Positions 19,073 to 37,200 of a stretch of DNA of 64,000 nucleotides are shown piece by piece. A program made the position numbers and the translations under genes. The stretch is from Fragilaria crotonensis (taxonomy: Eukaryota > Bacillariophyta > Fragilariophyceae > Fragilariales > Fragilariaceae). Position 1 is the stretch's first letter. The number at the start of each line of letters is the position of its first letter. The notes under the pieces are model-generated. The model made no database searches. It saw only the letters and a program-made list of their open reading frames with translations, and was not told the DNA's origin. The stretch spans positions 1 through 64,000 of the forward strand of contig JAKSYS010000048.1 in NCBI GenBank assembly GCA_022925895.1, in the 5' to 3' direction.

Positions 19073-22000
19073 GAAAGCTTCAAGTTATTCAACTCTCTCA
19101 AGAGGCTGAGCGATGAACCGGGGAGATCTTTTTGCGAAGAGAGTCTGAGAATCGTTTTTCACGCACGGCCGTTTCCAAGCACGTAGAAGGTTGTAGCACG
19201 TTCGTATGTGTATGAATATATGTTGGTGTATGCATCTACCTTTCGTCACTGAAAGTGGAATCCTCTGGCTCCCGGTCGACCCAACGTGAGTGAGGTCATG
19301 CATCTCCGAGGCCACGTACCCTCAAATCGGCTAAATTAGCTCTGTCGCTGATTTTTTCGCAATATGAATTTATAAAGTGTCAACATTTCTCCAATAATGT
19401 AACATGAAAATCCAATCCAGATGTCTTCTCTGGCGACGTCGATTGATATCATTGGTACAATTGCGCTGTACATAGGCGGAGTATCTGCCCAATTATGACA
19501 CTGAGGGCTTAGGGTGACCGCTTGGCCGCACGTTGAATAGCTGTGAAGAATCCAACAGCTGGGTGTTAGCCGCTGTGACCCGTGACGAATCCGAGTCACA
19601 TCGGGTATGGAACAATGTCGCATTGTTCCTAAGACATTTAGAGTCATAGTTAAGGCATCGGTATTCGTATTCTGAGTTTGACGAAGCCCAACCTCACATT
19701 CTGAAAACATTTATTCACTTGAGTTAATCATGAATGTGGTGTCGACTGGGATTGGCATTCGAAATGTTTTAAGTTTGATTAGGTTTCAACGTGTGATCGG
19801 CAATCAAGTTCGCCAAATGTGACAGACATATCGACAATTGTCATCTTTCTTGAATACTCCAGATTACGGGAGTTCAATGAGTGGAATCCACTTCTTACCC
19901 GTTCAAGAGTGTACAGTGTAGATCCAGGCAGATATGAATACCCTAAATCGACGACACTCTTTCCTCTTTCCTAGTACCGTAGATACTATTCCTACGTAAC
20001 AACCACCTCAAAAATGGCATTTAGAGGTGTAATTTTCACGACCTCGACAAAAAAAGTAATCCTAGTAAATCTACATCAATTCAATAACTACTACATGGAT
20101 GGCAATGATGTTCCTTGCCATGTGGCGCTTCTTTCCTTGTTTGCTGTGCATTCCACACATTTTGCAACAAGCAGCCGGTGTGTTGATAATCACGCTGGAA
20201 GTTGAAATTGGAGTACCTTTGAAATTTTGTACCTCCTCACGATTGAGCAGGGCCTCCGATCTTTTGTAGTCATACCAACCAGAATTTATTTCAATGATTG
20301 CAAGAAATGTAGATAAAAGTTAAACTGTCATTTATCAGCACACCTTAAATTGCACATCCGAGTACAGTACAAGTACCTGGTTGAGATAATCAAAATCTTT
20401 GCATCTCAAAATTCTAGAAGGTTTCAAAGATGACAACCAAAACAGGAGCAAACCACCATCAAAGAACAAAGTAATGCCTAAAACCTTCAAGGATACTTTT
20501 GAACCTCAACCTGAATCACATTGATGTTTGGGTATAGGAAGTTGCAAAACAAACAGCAATGGTGGTAAAATACCACATGCTGGAACTATCACTTCCATGC
20601 TGGTTTGCAAAATGAAGCCTGCAAATCCATGGTTGGCAAAGGATATGTTTCAACATTGCCAACAAAGAAAGGAAAATGGAAAGTAGGACTGTACAATGGG
20701 TCTTGTAGATTCATATGAGCGATGTCTACCCCCTACCAACAGTGGGCAACAAAATTCACCTTGTTCCAGCATGCAAATTGATAACACGGGCATGTGACTC
20801 CACCAACAACAATACCGAGGACAAAACCTTACCAGGAGCGCACAAAGCAACCAGTCACCAGATTGCTCATTTCACCATTGCACAGCAGTGCCTCCACCTC
20901 TATAATGACAGAGATAACAATCATGAGGAGGAAGAAGATATTGCTTTCATGTTGGTGGAAGTAGAAGAAAACTGATGCTGGTGGTTGTGGAGGACAACAA
21001 GCGGACCAACAGGAGTGGTGATCATCATGGCAATCATGCAGCTTGTGAAACGTTGTCAAACCTTCCCTCACTGAGGAAGCAGGCTTGCAACAAAAGCAGC
21101 TGGTAGAATGTGTGTACTGATTTGAGGGAATATCACAGGCAAATCTAGAAAATAGGAGACCTGAGGAAGGAAAGCTTACTACTAGCTATGATTGTTGAAT
21201 ATGCAAAATGTAAGAATGGAATCATCATTTCCATGATCAGTATTCTTCATACATTTCAATCTCAAGACAAGGGAAATCAAACTGAGCCTTGATGTCAACC
21301 AAGTAACCCCATCTCCTATGCTTCCTATTGAGTCTTATGCCAATGACCTCATTTCACAACTTTATAGATGAACTGGTCACCAATCAATGTTCAAAACTTG
21401 TTTGACATTGCTGATTCTCTCATTGATGAGACTGAATAATAATCAAATCCTCTAACACCTTCCAGTTAGGAGTGAAGTGCTGGTGGGCAGAAATTCCTTT
21501 GTGAGGCAGAAGCACAAGCACAATGAAAGCGTCAGCAAAGTCTCACAACTTACCGTGTTGGGCGCTACAACTGCAACAGGAGATCAAGCAATAACATTCT
21601 CAGCAAGAAAATAGGACGAACAATTCCAATTAAAAGGCAATTTCAAAACAGGTAGAAATGTCTGCTGCATCCAGAAATTCTTGCCATAGTATTGCACAAA
21701 AATCATGCAGCAAACAGTACTGGAAGAAATGAACAACAATCACAAGCAAGAGTTCACATTGGCCTCAATTCCCACTTGTCTCATTAATTTCTTGAGCTCA
21801 ACAATCATCACCAGCGAATTGAATTTGTCACATTAAGACATGGCAGATGGCAGGTATGTTAATTGCAGAGACAATTTAACCGGCACCATTTGAATGTATA
21901 TGATAACACATGTTGTATTCGATACTGGTTGTAAAACCTTTTGTCAGCTCTGGGTCAAAGTGACACCATAAAACGTAAAAACACTTCACAAAAACTTGGA

Positions 22001-24174
22001 AATTGTGAGTTTACATTTACGTGAAATGCTGATCTGCAGCGCAATGTAAAAAGCAGGTACAAAAATGAATACCATTTTGTCAACTGAGTCTAAAGCAACC
22101 AAAGTCCCATTGCCACCTTGAGTTTCCACTTGAAATCCTCTGAAAATTGGATTCCTTGATGTTAATTTGAACTTATAAGAAGCTTAACAATGTTCCAGTA
22201 CTTTTATCAAGGGCCAGATTTGTAGCTTTCCCCGGCTAACACCGTAAGACAAACATGTCTCTTTGCAAAACTGGTACCGGCCGGTACCAGGACTGAATCA
22301 CCAAGAAAGAATCCAGAATCTCACATATTTTGTGGAGCAGCTATGTTTAGCATGTCAACAAAACCATCAGATGATGGGATATTAGGGGCATCAAAGCCTT
22401 TCCTAGAAAGGTGTTGTTGGGGACATGTTGTTGTTTATAACGGTGGTAAAACGGACCCTTGAAAACAAAAACATTTTTGCTTGTGTGTAAAATGTAACAA
22501 CATAATGGTGGGCCTAAGTGGATCACCACCAGTTTATGCTATTTTCTGAATCTGGAGACACCCAGTCTTCTCCGACTAGCTACCGGTAGCTAGCGATTTT
22601 AGAAACCTATTTTCATGATTTTTTGTCGGTGTCTTTTTCGAACCGGTGCCACGTTCTTACTTGGGTGTCGTTATTTTTGCACCATTATCACGCTTTGAAT
22701 AAATTTATTTTATGGCGACAAAGCTTCAACTCTTGTGCCGCACATATGCATAGCCATTGATGGATTGCTGATGACGATAGATTAGAGATAAGAGATAAGA
22801 GTTTTGCAACCAAAACGATTCGTTCGTTACAAAGACAATTGGTTCGACAGTACTCCTATGCAGCAGTAGGCAGTGTCGCGCCATAAATGTCGCAGATTTC
22901 TTCATGCTCGGGGTGGATCGACCTCACGTTTGGATTCCACTGCAGAACTCCTCGGAGTCGAACAAGTCGAAACGGGCACGCTATTGTTTTCCATTCAGTC
23001 GCTATTTTCTTCTGTACCGGTTGGTAATCGTGTGGCCAAAATACAATACAAGGTCCTACCAGGGTGGAGGATTTGGACATTTCGTTCATACCAAGATCAT
23101 TTTTGTAAGCGATAGCGTGATGTGTGAACCGGCGGTGGGGATGCATATGTACTACTACTCGGTAAGTGAAGCACTTGCATGTACAACTACTACGAGCGCT
23201 CATGTGAGATGTGCGTATGACTTTTGATATAGTGTTGGCAATCAGCGTTTGCATGCACATACTACATGTACGTATGACATACTTGTACCAGCACTCTACT
23301 ACGTCGTACGAGCATCACGTCCTGACTGCCATATCAACATACATACTCACGTACACTGTAGTACTCCGGAGTACTGGAGTATCCTACAGTACTTTGTACC
23401 TGGTGCATCCTGTGGTACCTCGGTCTACAGTCTGCAGTCTACAGTCTACAGTAATCAGTACAGGATGCACGTATGCATATTAGTTGTTAGTCTACTGTCT
23501 ACTGGCACACTGGCACAACATTATCAGATTTATCATATGCGTATGTTACTCATACTCATAGTCTACCTCATACATACTGTTGGTTGTAGACATTGTCACT
23601 GTCACGAAGAACTCTGGGGCTATGCATATGAGGATGTGTCACAGGTCATACGTCATACGGTCATAGCACATGGACGTGCCCATTTTCCTGCTTATCGCAA
23701 AAAAAATGTCACTGTTCAGTATGTAAATGTACTGTGCTGCTGTTGTAGCAGTGGCTTTGCGAGTACCACACTACGATACTTTAGTACTCGTACGATAATG
23801 TTGTTCATGGGAAGGACTCACACGGACTTTCTTCGTCCCCAATGAATCAAATCCTGATTCGCATTTACGGAGGAGTACTCCGAATCGCCGAGTGCACTCT
23901 GCAGCAACAATTGATTCGCATCTTCGTTCATACCTGGAACGAGTAGTGTTTTGTGTAGATTCCGCTCGAACACAAACCATATTGAGGCACACTTCGGAGT
24001 CTCGAGTACAAGTACATCCCTGTTCAGAACGAGAGTGCAGCACTGAGGTTCGATCCCTTGTATATCAACACTGCTCCACTCCCTGTGCGTTTCTTGTTGT
24101 TCAGACTACTTACTACCAGGCCACGGAGAACCTCTTATCCTCATCTTTACAGTCCTCACCTCTGAACACCAACC
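19073..24174. other. 5.1-kb gene-poor stretch of degenerate repeats
   Basis: Only short reading frames. A minus-strand frame at 19336-19710 and the minus frame at 22856-23100 look somewhat coding-like but match nothing recognised. About 20200-22340 is AT-rich, full of CAA/TTG-biased degenerate sequence, and shares a block with 30919-30996, so it is probably decayed transposon. 23130-23480 is rich in GTAC and ACAGT motifs. 24010-24174 is the promoter side of the transporter gene. Confidence 0.5.
22161..22236 (+). repeat. Dispersed repeat fragment, copy 1
   Basis: Contains AATTTGAACTTATAAGA, then TTAACAA.GTTCCAG and CAAGGGCCAGATTTGTA, also present in the same order at 30919-30996. Same strand, imperfect identity, so an old interspersed repeat. 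Confidence 0.6.
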
Positions 24175-25648
24175 ATGCCGCCACAATTGGACGATGTTCA
24201 TTCTGGTGTATCATTTTCTTCAAGTTCAAAACACGGTGAGGCCACCAGAGGGCTCGTTAATCGGAAGAATGACGACACGAAGCCAGTTTTAGAATTGGAA
24301 AGTGGAAAGGATGTCGTACCACGAGGAGGATTTGGAGAACCTCAAGTGCATCTCTTTGGTCGAGATTTATCCGAATACTCACCTGACGTCCAGTTCTCAA
24401 TTTGCTGTGTTGGAGTGTTTTCGTTCAATGTGTTGTATGGTTTTCTTCAAGAACTCCTTTCTGTTCACATTGCAGGTCGAAAGTTCGCCATCTTCCTCGC
24501 TGTCTGCCAATTTGCTGGATACGCCTTTGGGCCAGCCTTCTAGCGCGGCTCAATCGGGCTGCCATCAAAACTTCGCGTCAAACCCCAATCCTCGTCCCAA
24601 CCGGGAAGTTTATCGCCCTTTCCATCCTCCGTGCCTTTGACTTGGCTGTCACGAACTCAGCTATGATGTATTTGAACTACCCCGCGAAAACCCTCATCAA
24701 GAGTTGTCGTGTCGTCTTTACCATGTTCATGGGAGTACTGATTCGTAAAAAGAAGTACAAACTGCGAGACTATGCCGCTGTTTTTACTCTCGTCATTGGA
24801 TTGCTTATCTTTTTGCATGCAGATTCGTCGTCGGCCGCCGTCTTTCATCCTGTTGGTGTTGCTTTGTTGGTATGTGCGCTTGAAGTTGGTTGGATGAATT
24901 CTTGGTGGCGCAAAAGCAATATTTCTCGTTCTGACCCTCCGTGCTTCCTCTGCAGACCCTCTCTCTCTTTTGTGATGGCACCCTCAACAACTGGTCCGAG
25001 CAAATGATGGAGGAACACCAATTGACCCAAGATGAATTTCATTCCAAACTTTATTTTGTATCGCTGATCGCTACGGTTGTCGCTGCTCACTGGCAGAATG
25101 AATTGTTTCCGGGAATCGAATACTTCTTCTTTCGACCTGGAACAGTCACTGAAATTGAGTCTCAGGGCGAAATCGTTAATCCAACGTGGACTATTACTCG
25201 CAAAGCCATGGCTTTGTTTCTGTTTGGAACGACCGGGATTATGGGCGCTTCGTGTCTGGGAGCCATCACCAAGCGATTTGGTGCTCTCAGTATGGCTTTG
25301 ACCTCGACCGGTCGTAAGGCCACCACACTCTTTTTGAGTTTGGCCGTTTTTAACAACGATTGCACCCTGGAACATGTGGTGGGCGTATGTCTCTTCATGA
25401 CCGGTCTCATGATGAAAACTCTCAGCAAGCGAAAGACAGGGCAAAAAGAACAACAGCAGCAGCAAAGTGCTGGCGAGAAGCCAATCGAAAGGCCAAAGTT
25501 ATCTGGTCAAGATAACGAGGGGGCTGCCTTTTTGGCCAGGATCCCGATTTTTGGTAGATATCTGACGCGAAATTCTCAAACTGAGAAAGCTGCGCTGTTG
25601 CGACATCGATCCAGCATTGACATGGAATTTGGTTTGGAATCGGACTAG
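24175..25648 (+). CDS. SLC35B/UAA-family transporter, PAPS-transporter-like (frameshifted)
   Basis: Multi-spanning Golgi/ER antiporter. The closest resemblance is to SLC35B2/B3-type carriers that bring the sulfate donor PAPS into the Golgi lumen. Seen: cytosolic N-terminus, then helices starting at VQFSICCVGVFSFNVLYGF, the family block TNSAMMYLNYPAKTLIKSCR followed by VVFTMFMGVLIRKKK, and late helices through KAMALFLFGTTGIMGASCL. The C-terminal tail is Gln-rich and ends with charged residues. The frame breaks at about 24530 (one base missing after GPAF) and at about 24885-24945 (a second shift plus a TGA), with the conserved sequence continuing in the next frame each time. Resolved length is about 480 residues. 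Converges with the ISWI gene, stops 41 bp apart. Sulfated polysaccharide synthesis is the likely pathway (inference). Confidence 0.8.
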
Positions 25649-25689
25649 AGGGTAGAGTAGAGTATTCAACTTAAAAAAGAACACCTTTA

Positions 25690-30346
<4,657 letters not shown>

Positions 30347-33300
30347 CTTCAACCAAGTCTAGCGGCTGAATCTGGCCAGAGGGGATCGCTTGAACAACAC
30401 AATCAAGGTCCACCTAATCATGTGTCCTCAGGTGCAATCGTTCAAAGAGTGGATGATATGGATGATGCGCAGGATGCGAGTTAAATGGACAGGGGTATCG
30501 GTACGACTTCTACGCTCGCTGTAGTACCCGTAGTGGTCCTCTACTGGAGTACTGGAGTACTGTCTCCTACCCTACATGCATTCCCCGTATGTTCGTAGTA
30601 CCAGGTACTGTAGGCGACACACGTTCAGAAACGGCATGATGATGATAGGCACGACGGAGATCATGCTGCCATACTCTTGTTGATGTCCAACTAGGGCAGG
30701 TTTGGAGGTGGATGACGGCAAGGCATCAATTGGAAAATCCTGGTGGTGCACATTGTAATTCTTTGCATGCTGGAAAGGCATCAATCCTTCTGCCTCTAGA
30801 AAGTTAATTGATGACGAGATGTTTCTTTAAACTATGTGAAGGAAGCCTTCATTTAGGTGTTGGTTTGGTTCTTGGTCTTGTTAACTCAGTACAGTGTTTT
30901 CAAATATAGATATAAATGCATTTGAACTAATTTGAATCTTAACAACATTCCAGCCAGTACTTTACTCAAGGGCCAGATTTGTATCTCTCCCCAGCCCATT
31001 CACATAAATGGGGGATACTAGTGAATTAATAGTAGGTTCTTTTTTAGCTTTTCTTGGGGATCAAAACCTCAATTCACTGCTGACAAGGCATACCAAACAG
31101 TGCAGGTGTAGTAGCCAAGTAAACAATACACCATGTCCCTGTTTTACAAAGAACAGAAGAAAGAGCACCTTGCAAATCTTGGTTTCCATCAGAAATGTGT
31201 TGGTGACTTAAGACTAGCTATAAGTCGCAAGAAATGGCAAAGATTTTTGGATTTCATTACATCAGTTCATCCCAACATAGCCAAATGCACCCAACAGCCA
31301 GCAACCATTAAATGATTAGTTCTGAACATGGACCCGACAACCCTTTTCCGTTTTGTTGACTCAAGTCTATTGCCATTTCTCTGCCACTGACTGCTTCAGA
31401 TGAGATGCTGAAGACCTAAATTGTCTCCCTTTTAGGATAAGCTTGATGCACAAATTGAATCCAGAGAAATGCAAAAATTTTGGCACAGTATGGCATGGAT
31501 GGATCACGAGGAGCATAACATGTGCCTTTGGTCTTGGTTGTTATTGAAGCAAGCCTCATATTGAAAACCATGATGTGAGACTGGCTGCTGGGTACAGTCA
31601 GTCATTCTGTTGGATTCCTACCAGTGCCACGTTGTGCTGACAACATCAACAAGAACAACATTCAGGACATTAGGGTCTAGATTGAGAACATCCATCATGG
31701 ATTCTGGGCTCCATCAGACTGTCTGTAGATGTCAGTGTTGGCAAGCCTCTCGAAGCAAGGGGCGCAACAGTTCTTGTGCTAGGAACAGATCATGAGCGAA
31801 TCAGCTAGGGCATCAGCCAGTATGCGGTTTCACATCCAGCACCTTCAAGATTGCTCCTGCATTCACAAGTCTACTTGACCACAACAGGGCATTCACGCTT
31901 CTCAGAAGTGCAACAGCACAATAAAGAAAGAGCAGAAGTGCAGCATGAAGATCACATTTATGTGGATGCTGCTTTAAGTGCCCCGGTGACTTCACAACCC
32001 CCATTTTGTCCTCCCCTCCACCTGCAATAGAAGTTTGCATCATCCTTGTTATTGGGATCATACAGATGACCTGTGAACTACAAAACATAACAAATCATCT
32101 GGTGACTGATGGAGAGATTGAGAGTTAATTGAATAAGTGTTTAATCTATACCAAACTTTGTATTGTCCTTTGACCATGTCATAATCATCAATGTACTCCT
32201 CACAGACCTTGCTCATCTATGATTGATGATGCTAGATCATGCACTGATGCATTGTGTGTTTGTTTACTCCACATTGACACTTACTCTCTTGAGTAACTCT
32301 GTGTCTACGGTGCCTGCATAACAGGCACTCCTGCGTTTACACTTTGATTTGTGTTCCTCAAGCACTTTTGGACTTTGACAGCCTGGACCACATGCTCATC
32401 ATAATCATGAGCTTGACAAACACAGTGTCATGTCAGAAGGCCCAGACACCACCAATCTACTACGCCATCTACTATCACCCAACATGCAGTAACTGCTGTT
32501 TCTTTGCAGTGTTGATCTTTGGGAAAGGGCATTTGTGGAGGAGTTGCTATGAGTGTGCACTGCTTTATTGCATGCTTTGGCATATTACTATCAGTGCACT
32601 ATCACACGTCGTTGACGTGAGTTTAGCTAGTAGTACCATACAACAGTGTGCGGTATGCACGTATGCACTACTTGCTGATGTACCAGTAGCAGTACCAGTA
32701 CCAGGTTCCTCGAGTACCAGTACAGCACAACAGCAGGATAGGTATCATATGTATACGATCTGGACGTACAAGAGTATTGGTACATACTGTACTAATTTGT
32801 ATTGATTCGGAATTAGGACTACAGTACAGTAGTACTGGTACTTGTATTCTGTATGATATGGTGCTGGAGTTGTTACGAGGTTCCATTTACAGTAGTACCA
32901 ACCGTAGTTTCGGTATCTGATCGACTCCGACGAGTCATCGATACAGATTGCAACCGTCGTTTACGTCACCGTTAATGCGGGAACAACGTTTGGCATCTGG
33001 TGGTCCGAGTATGTGGCAGCTAATCGTATCCAAGGTACTAGTACCAGGTACCAGGTACAAGTACTTGTACCTGCTGATTCAGGATTCAGGACCTACAAGT
33101 ACTGGAGATTGCGGTACTAGTAGTCCACTAGAGGTGAGTGGAAATCGAGTCCGTCGGCGGTGGTGGCGGTGGGGCGGTTGGGCGGGCCATTCTGTGTTTT
33201 TGAACAATAACGTAAAAACCGTATGTATGGGTGTCACCATGCCAATGTCATCTAAATAAATCGATGGCTTGCATCAAGTATGCATATGCAGTAGAATCTA

Positions 33301-35065
33301 GCGATGCTTTCAAATGAATGATACACACAAAAATTGATTGAACTGCATAAACTTTGCATACCCAGTACATACTCCTACGCAGATTTCTCAAACTGTAAAA
33401 CTAAAAACTGTAGTACGGATGATATGGATGAACACAGTCGTTATTCTACCTAGGAATACGCATGGGTACATACAAAAATTTACATATGAATAAATGTATA
33501 CTTTTTAATACTCATATTCATACATATCTACTTTAATAAACGGCTTAAAAATCACCCTAACTACTGAATTCAGTAGTTGCAAGAACGTCGCTATCGCAAC
33601 TACTAAACACACTCTGGAGGTGATCGAGGGCTCATTTTGTGCATTGTTACATGCTTTTAAATCAGGTAACAAGAAAAATGGATGTTACTTGTGTGGGTGC
33701 TGAGTTATTGACTGTTGTAACTCGAGCAAAAATCGACATTTTCTATTTCGCTGAATTCAGTCCTCAACTACAATGTCGTTATCTCTCGATGTAATGCGTC
33801 TTCTGATAAATACCAGGCACTTCCAATACCCTGCCTTGCAGCTGCAATACGTTTTGATGTCTTTTTTGCAATTCAATGTCGTACAGATGAGTTGTGGGTA
33901 TGATGTGTCCAATCTGCAAAAGTCGCGTGCACCGCAGACTTTAGTGCCATTTCCTCACCACAGAGCGATCAACTGATGAAGTTTTCAGGCCTACATTTTC
34001 TCTTGTGCCTCAAATGAAATGTAAACAAGTGCTGTTGCGAGAAACGGTCTGAATTCGATTTGGGTGATGCGTCGCTTGCCATCAGCTCTAATCAGTGTCG
34101 GTTGGACATCATTACCACCACAAAACCACGATCACAGTATGGAACAGAATTCCACAACTGGTTTATGCATTCATTGGGATTTCTTCTTGTAAGAGATGCA
34201 ACATTCTCTGGGGATGGGTCATTATCATCGTCAAAAACAGAAACCCAGAGCTCAGAATTTTGACGCATCTCCATCGTTCAAAACTGTCGGGATTTCAAGA
34301 GCTTCGTTTGCTTGTTCCTCCACAGCCACAGCTCCCCCACCTTCAAGATAGTCTTGTCGATTATCTTGACGACGTGTTCAAGCGCTCCTTCTTCCGCCAC
34401 ATGAGTGTGATGGTATGGAGGAGGTGCCCATCGTTAAAATCATCATGACGCCTAATTATACACGACTGCCTAGTCGTCAAAGCCGTTTTCTGCTTCTGTC
34501 ACACCGCAAAAAGCTCATGGAGCACATCTATATTGCCTTCATTTACGTGCTTTGCAGCTGCAAGTGTCTGGGGTTGTAGAAACGTCGTGTACACCGAGAT
34601 GTTGGCACCGTCGCCATTGCGAGGCCGTTTTTTTTTAATTCTTAACGATGAAAAATTTCGTGCTTCAACGCAACTTCAAAATTTCGTATCTCAACAACTA
34701 CCGGTCCAATAAAGCGCATCTTGATATCGTGAATTCTACGAGATTCCTTCTGTATTTGTTCACGTGGACACATTCGCATACTTGCACTGGTTCAAAAGAT
34801 ATCCTATTTTTGAGTTGGAAACTGAATTCAGTTAATTTCAACTGAATTCAGTAGGATGGTCCAATATCCGTAAATGTATACTGGGCTGTCGTGATCGGTG
34901 TTTTAAATGGGTGAGTCGTTGGACCCAGCATCTTGCTTACTGAAGAGAACGAGAGCATGCGTAGTATCATACCTGGTAGAAGTACGCTTGAACGATCGCA
35001 ATCGAAGGGCACATCTTGTGGAACGAGACCGATCCTTCGACCCACAATACCTTGCGACATCAAGA
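30347..35065. other. 4.7-kb gene-poor stretch
   Basis: 30490-30615, 32630-32900 and 33030-33120 are very rich in GTAC motifs. 30800-32450 resembles the degenerate DNA at 20.2-22.3 kb and shares a repeat block with it. 33470-34850 is AT-rich with several CTGAATTCAG palindromes (near 33565, 33752 and 34836-34852). No gene recognised on either strand. Confidence 0.5.
30919..30996 (+). repeat. Dispersed repeat fragment, copy 2
   Basis: Second copy of the repeat at 22161-22236; shares CTCAAGGGCCAGATTTGTA-like and CTTAACAA..TTCCAG blocks and a following TCCCC run. Confidence 0.6.
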
Positions 35066-35096
35066 ATGCGATCAATAACTCCCGAAGCGACGGCGT

Positions 35097-36602
35097 TTGG
35101 CTAAGATCACCTTGGTCTACCTGGCATTCTTCGGGGTCGGAATATCTTTGGGTGTGCTAATTTCGGAATACGAAGATTCTGTACTTGATGTATCATCCGT
35201 TTTGGTCGCCAGTAAACGAAACCTCATGTCGATTGAAGGCCTTGAGAAGCGGAGACACAACGGCAACCTTTTCAGCGTCCGCAAGTCACCCATGGAGCAG
35301 TCAGTCGGCAGAGTAGTACCAACAAACACGAAAGCTACTAACGCAGCACGGTATTCGCAGAATATTGTTCAACAGGATGTTCTTCATCAGAAAAATCTTC
35401 TTTATGAAGAATTGCCCCACTCTACGCCCATGACGAGAAAAACACCATTGCCCAGAATCTATCGTACTTCTAAATCGATCGCAGGTTGTCTCTTTATCAT
35501 GGATGATACCATTCGACTCCTTGAATGGCTGGCCTACCACTACACTGTCTTGCCCTTATCACATTTAATGGTTGCAATAGATCCCAACTCGCAAAAGACG
35601 GACCGAATCATGGAGATTCTCGGAACATGGCAAGAAAAGATCCATATCAAGGCCTATAGGAATGACACGGAATGGCTGGATCTGCCATGGGATTACGGTT
35701 ACTCGAGGAACATCCGGCAGCCCGATGGAAAGCTCATGAAGTGGTATACCGAGAAATGGCCAGAGGTTTACGCTGGACAAGTGCACAAGCGACGCCAAAA
35801 CTACTTTTGCGTTCATTGCATGAGATACATGAAAGAACGTGGAATGGATTGGACCATCCTTACCGACTCGGATGAATTTCTGCTTTTCAACTACAAGCAT
35901 CACAAACAAGAAGATACCAAAGTCTATGATTCACTTAAACGAGGCGTAGACAAGGAAGATATTGACAAGGAAAGAAAAAGGATAGCGCCGTTCCGAGAGA
36001 GATTGCCATCTTTGGAACTGAGGGCCACAATTGCAGATTTCATTCATCAGGAGAAACTCAGAACAAAGTGCATTATCTTCCCTGGGATACAGTTTACCTC
36101 TTACGAGTCCAGCAGAGATAAAGTCTTCCAGGGGGTACCAGCGGACGTAAATCCATACCACTTGATGACCCTACGACATCGGAAAGCCGGTCCCCGAGAA
36201 GGCTCGTTCTCGAAGACAATGATTGATGTCAGTCAGGGGGTGTTGGAGGACTATACCATGGAGACCAACATTAATGTGCATGTTCCCAACAAGCTGTTGT
36301 GCGGGACGAACGGTTATTCGGGGAGTGGAAAGGATTACATCTCATCGATCTTTCGTCTCCATCACTACCGCACTGGCACGTGGGAATCGTTTATCGAACG
36401 CGCCGCCGATCGCCGAGCGAAAATGACGGTCGAAAGATTTATAGAAAGAAACATTGAGCCGAAGGTCATTGACGACGATATCAGGCCATGGATTGGTTGG
36501 TTCATTGAAAAAGTCGGAGCGGACGAAGCCCACAGGCTCTTGATCGACCCTCTAGCACAGGCGTATTTCCAGTACAACGACCAAGCTAAGGTCACCAATT
36601 AG
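35097..36602 (+). CDS. Type II membrane glycosyltransferase (GT92/GT2-like)
   Basis: About 500 residues. An N-terminal hydrophobic anchor (LVYLAFFGVGISLGVLI) is followed by a stem and a catalytic domain with IAGCLFIMDDTIRLLEWLAY, then HLMVAIDPNSQKTD and TILTDSDEFLLF, where DSD fits the DxD metal/nucleotide-sugar site of GT-A enzymes. C-terminal SIFRLHHYRTGTWESF matches the late block of this family, common in diatoms. Expected in the Golgi, decorating glycoproteins or cell-wall polysaccharides. The frame opens at a TTG at 35097 with an in-frame stop at 35076; the likely ATG is upstream in the neighbouring frame (35066, or 34959 in a third frame) with a one-base shift, so the exact N-terminus is uncertain. 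Next gene downstream, same strand, is another glycosyltransferase. Confidence 0.8.
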   Translation: MAKITLVYLAFFGVGISLGVLISEYEDSVLDVSSVLVASKRNLMSIEGLEKRRHNGNLFSVRKSPMEQSVGRVVPTNTKATNAARYSQNIVQQDVLHQKNLLYEELPHSTPMTRKTPLPRIYRTSKSIAGCLFIMDDTIRLLEWLAYHYTVLPLSHLMVAIDPNSQKTDRIMEILGTWQEKIHIKAYRNDTEWLDLPWDYGYSRNIRQPDGKLMKWYTEKWPEVYAGQVHKRRQNYFCVHCMRYMKERGMDWTILTDSDEFLLFNYKHHKQEDTKVYDSLKRGVDKEDIDKERKRIAPFRERLPSLELRATIADFIHQEKLRTKCIIFPGIQFTSYESSRDKVFQGVPADVNPYHLMTLRHRKAGPREGSFSKTMIDVSQGVLEDYTMETNINVHVPNKLLCGTNGYSGSGKDYISSIFRLHHYRTGTWESFIERAADRRAKMTVERFIERNIEPKVIDDDIRPWIGWFIEKVGADEAHRLLIDPLAQAYFQYNDQAKVTN

Positions 36603-37200
36603 CCCTAATCTTACCCAAGGGATTCGGCGTGCGCTTTCATGTACCGCCGCATCGTCGGACGCAGCACCAACGCCGCAGGCGAATCGACCAACAACGGTGA
36701 CACTCTCGCCTTCTGAAGGAGCCAAGGTGCTCTTCAAAAAAATAATTAATGGTTTCCTTTACGTCTACTGTACCGTATCATAGGTGCATTGCTTTTTTGC
36801 CTCTTGATCGTCAGTCATCAGGTCTTCAGTCATTAATTCGGACGGATTGATTATTCTTGGCGGAGCCCATCACAGAACCGGAGTATACACCCGTACGTAC
36901 TGTATGAACAGATGTGGTACTCTTACCCAAAACACGCATTATATGGGATTTTGGGTATAATGTACGGGACGTATGCTCCGGACTCCGGACACAGGACTCC
37001 AGTACATGACTCAAGTACATGGTACAGCGATGATACGTCGTGTCGTAACAAGTTTACGCATTTTTTGTGCTGCAGTGCTGCAGGTCAGAACATAGTTAAC
37101 GGTAATTAGACCAACGCACGCCCTATGTATATGTATATGTGTATTAGTAGGTCTGACCAAAGACAAGCGCTTGGCAAACACTGAAGGACTGAAGGTGACG
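36603..37200. other. Intergenic between the two glycosyltransferases
   Basis: No gene. 36890-37030 is rich in GTAC motifs; 37125-37145 holds a short TATGTA repeat. Confidence 0.5.

Noticed and set aside
22856-23260. 134-codon minus-strand frame
   Set aside because: Part of it looks coding-like, but there is no recognisable domain, no clear splice signals, and the upstream half overlaps GTAC-rich DNA.
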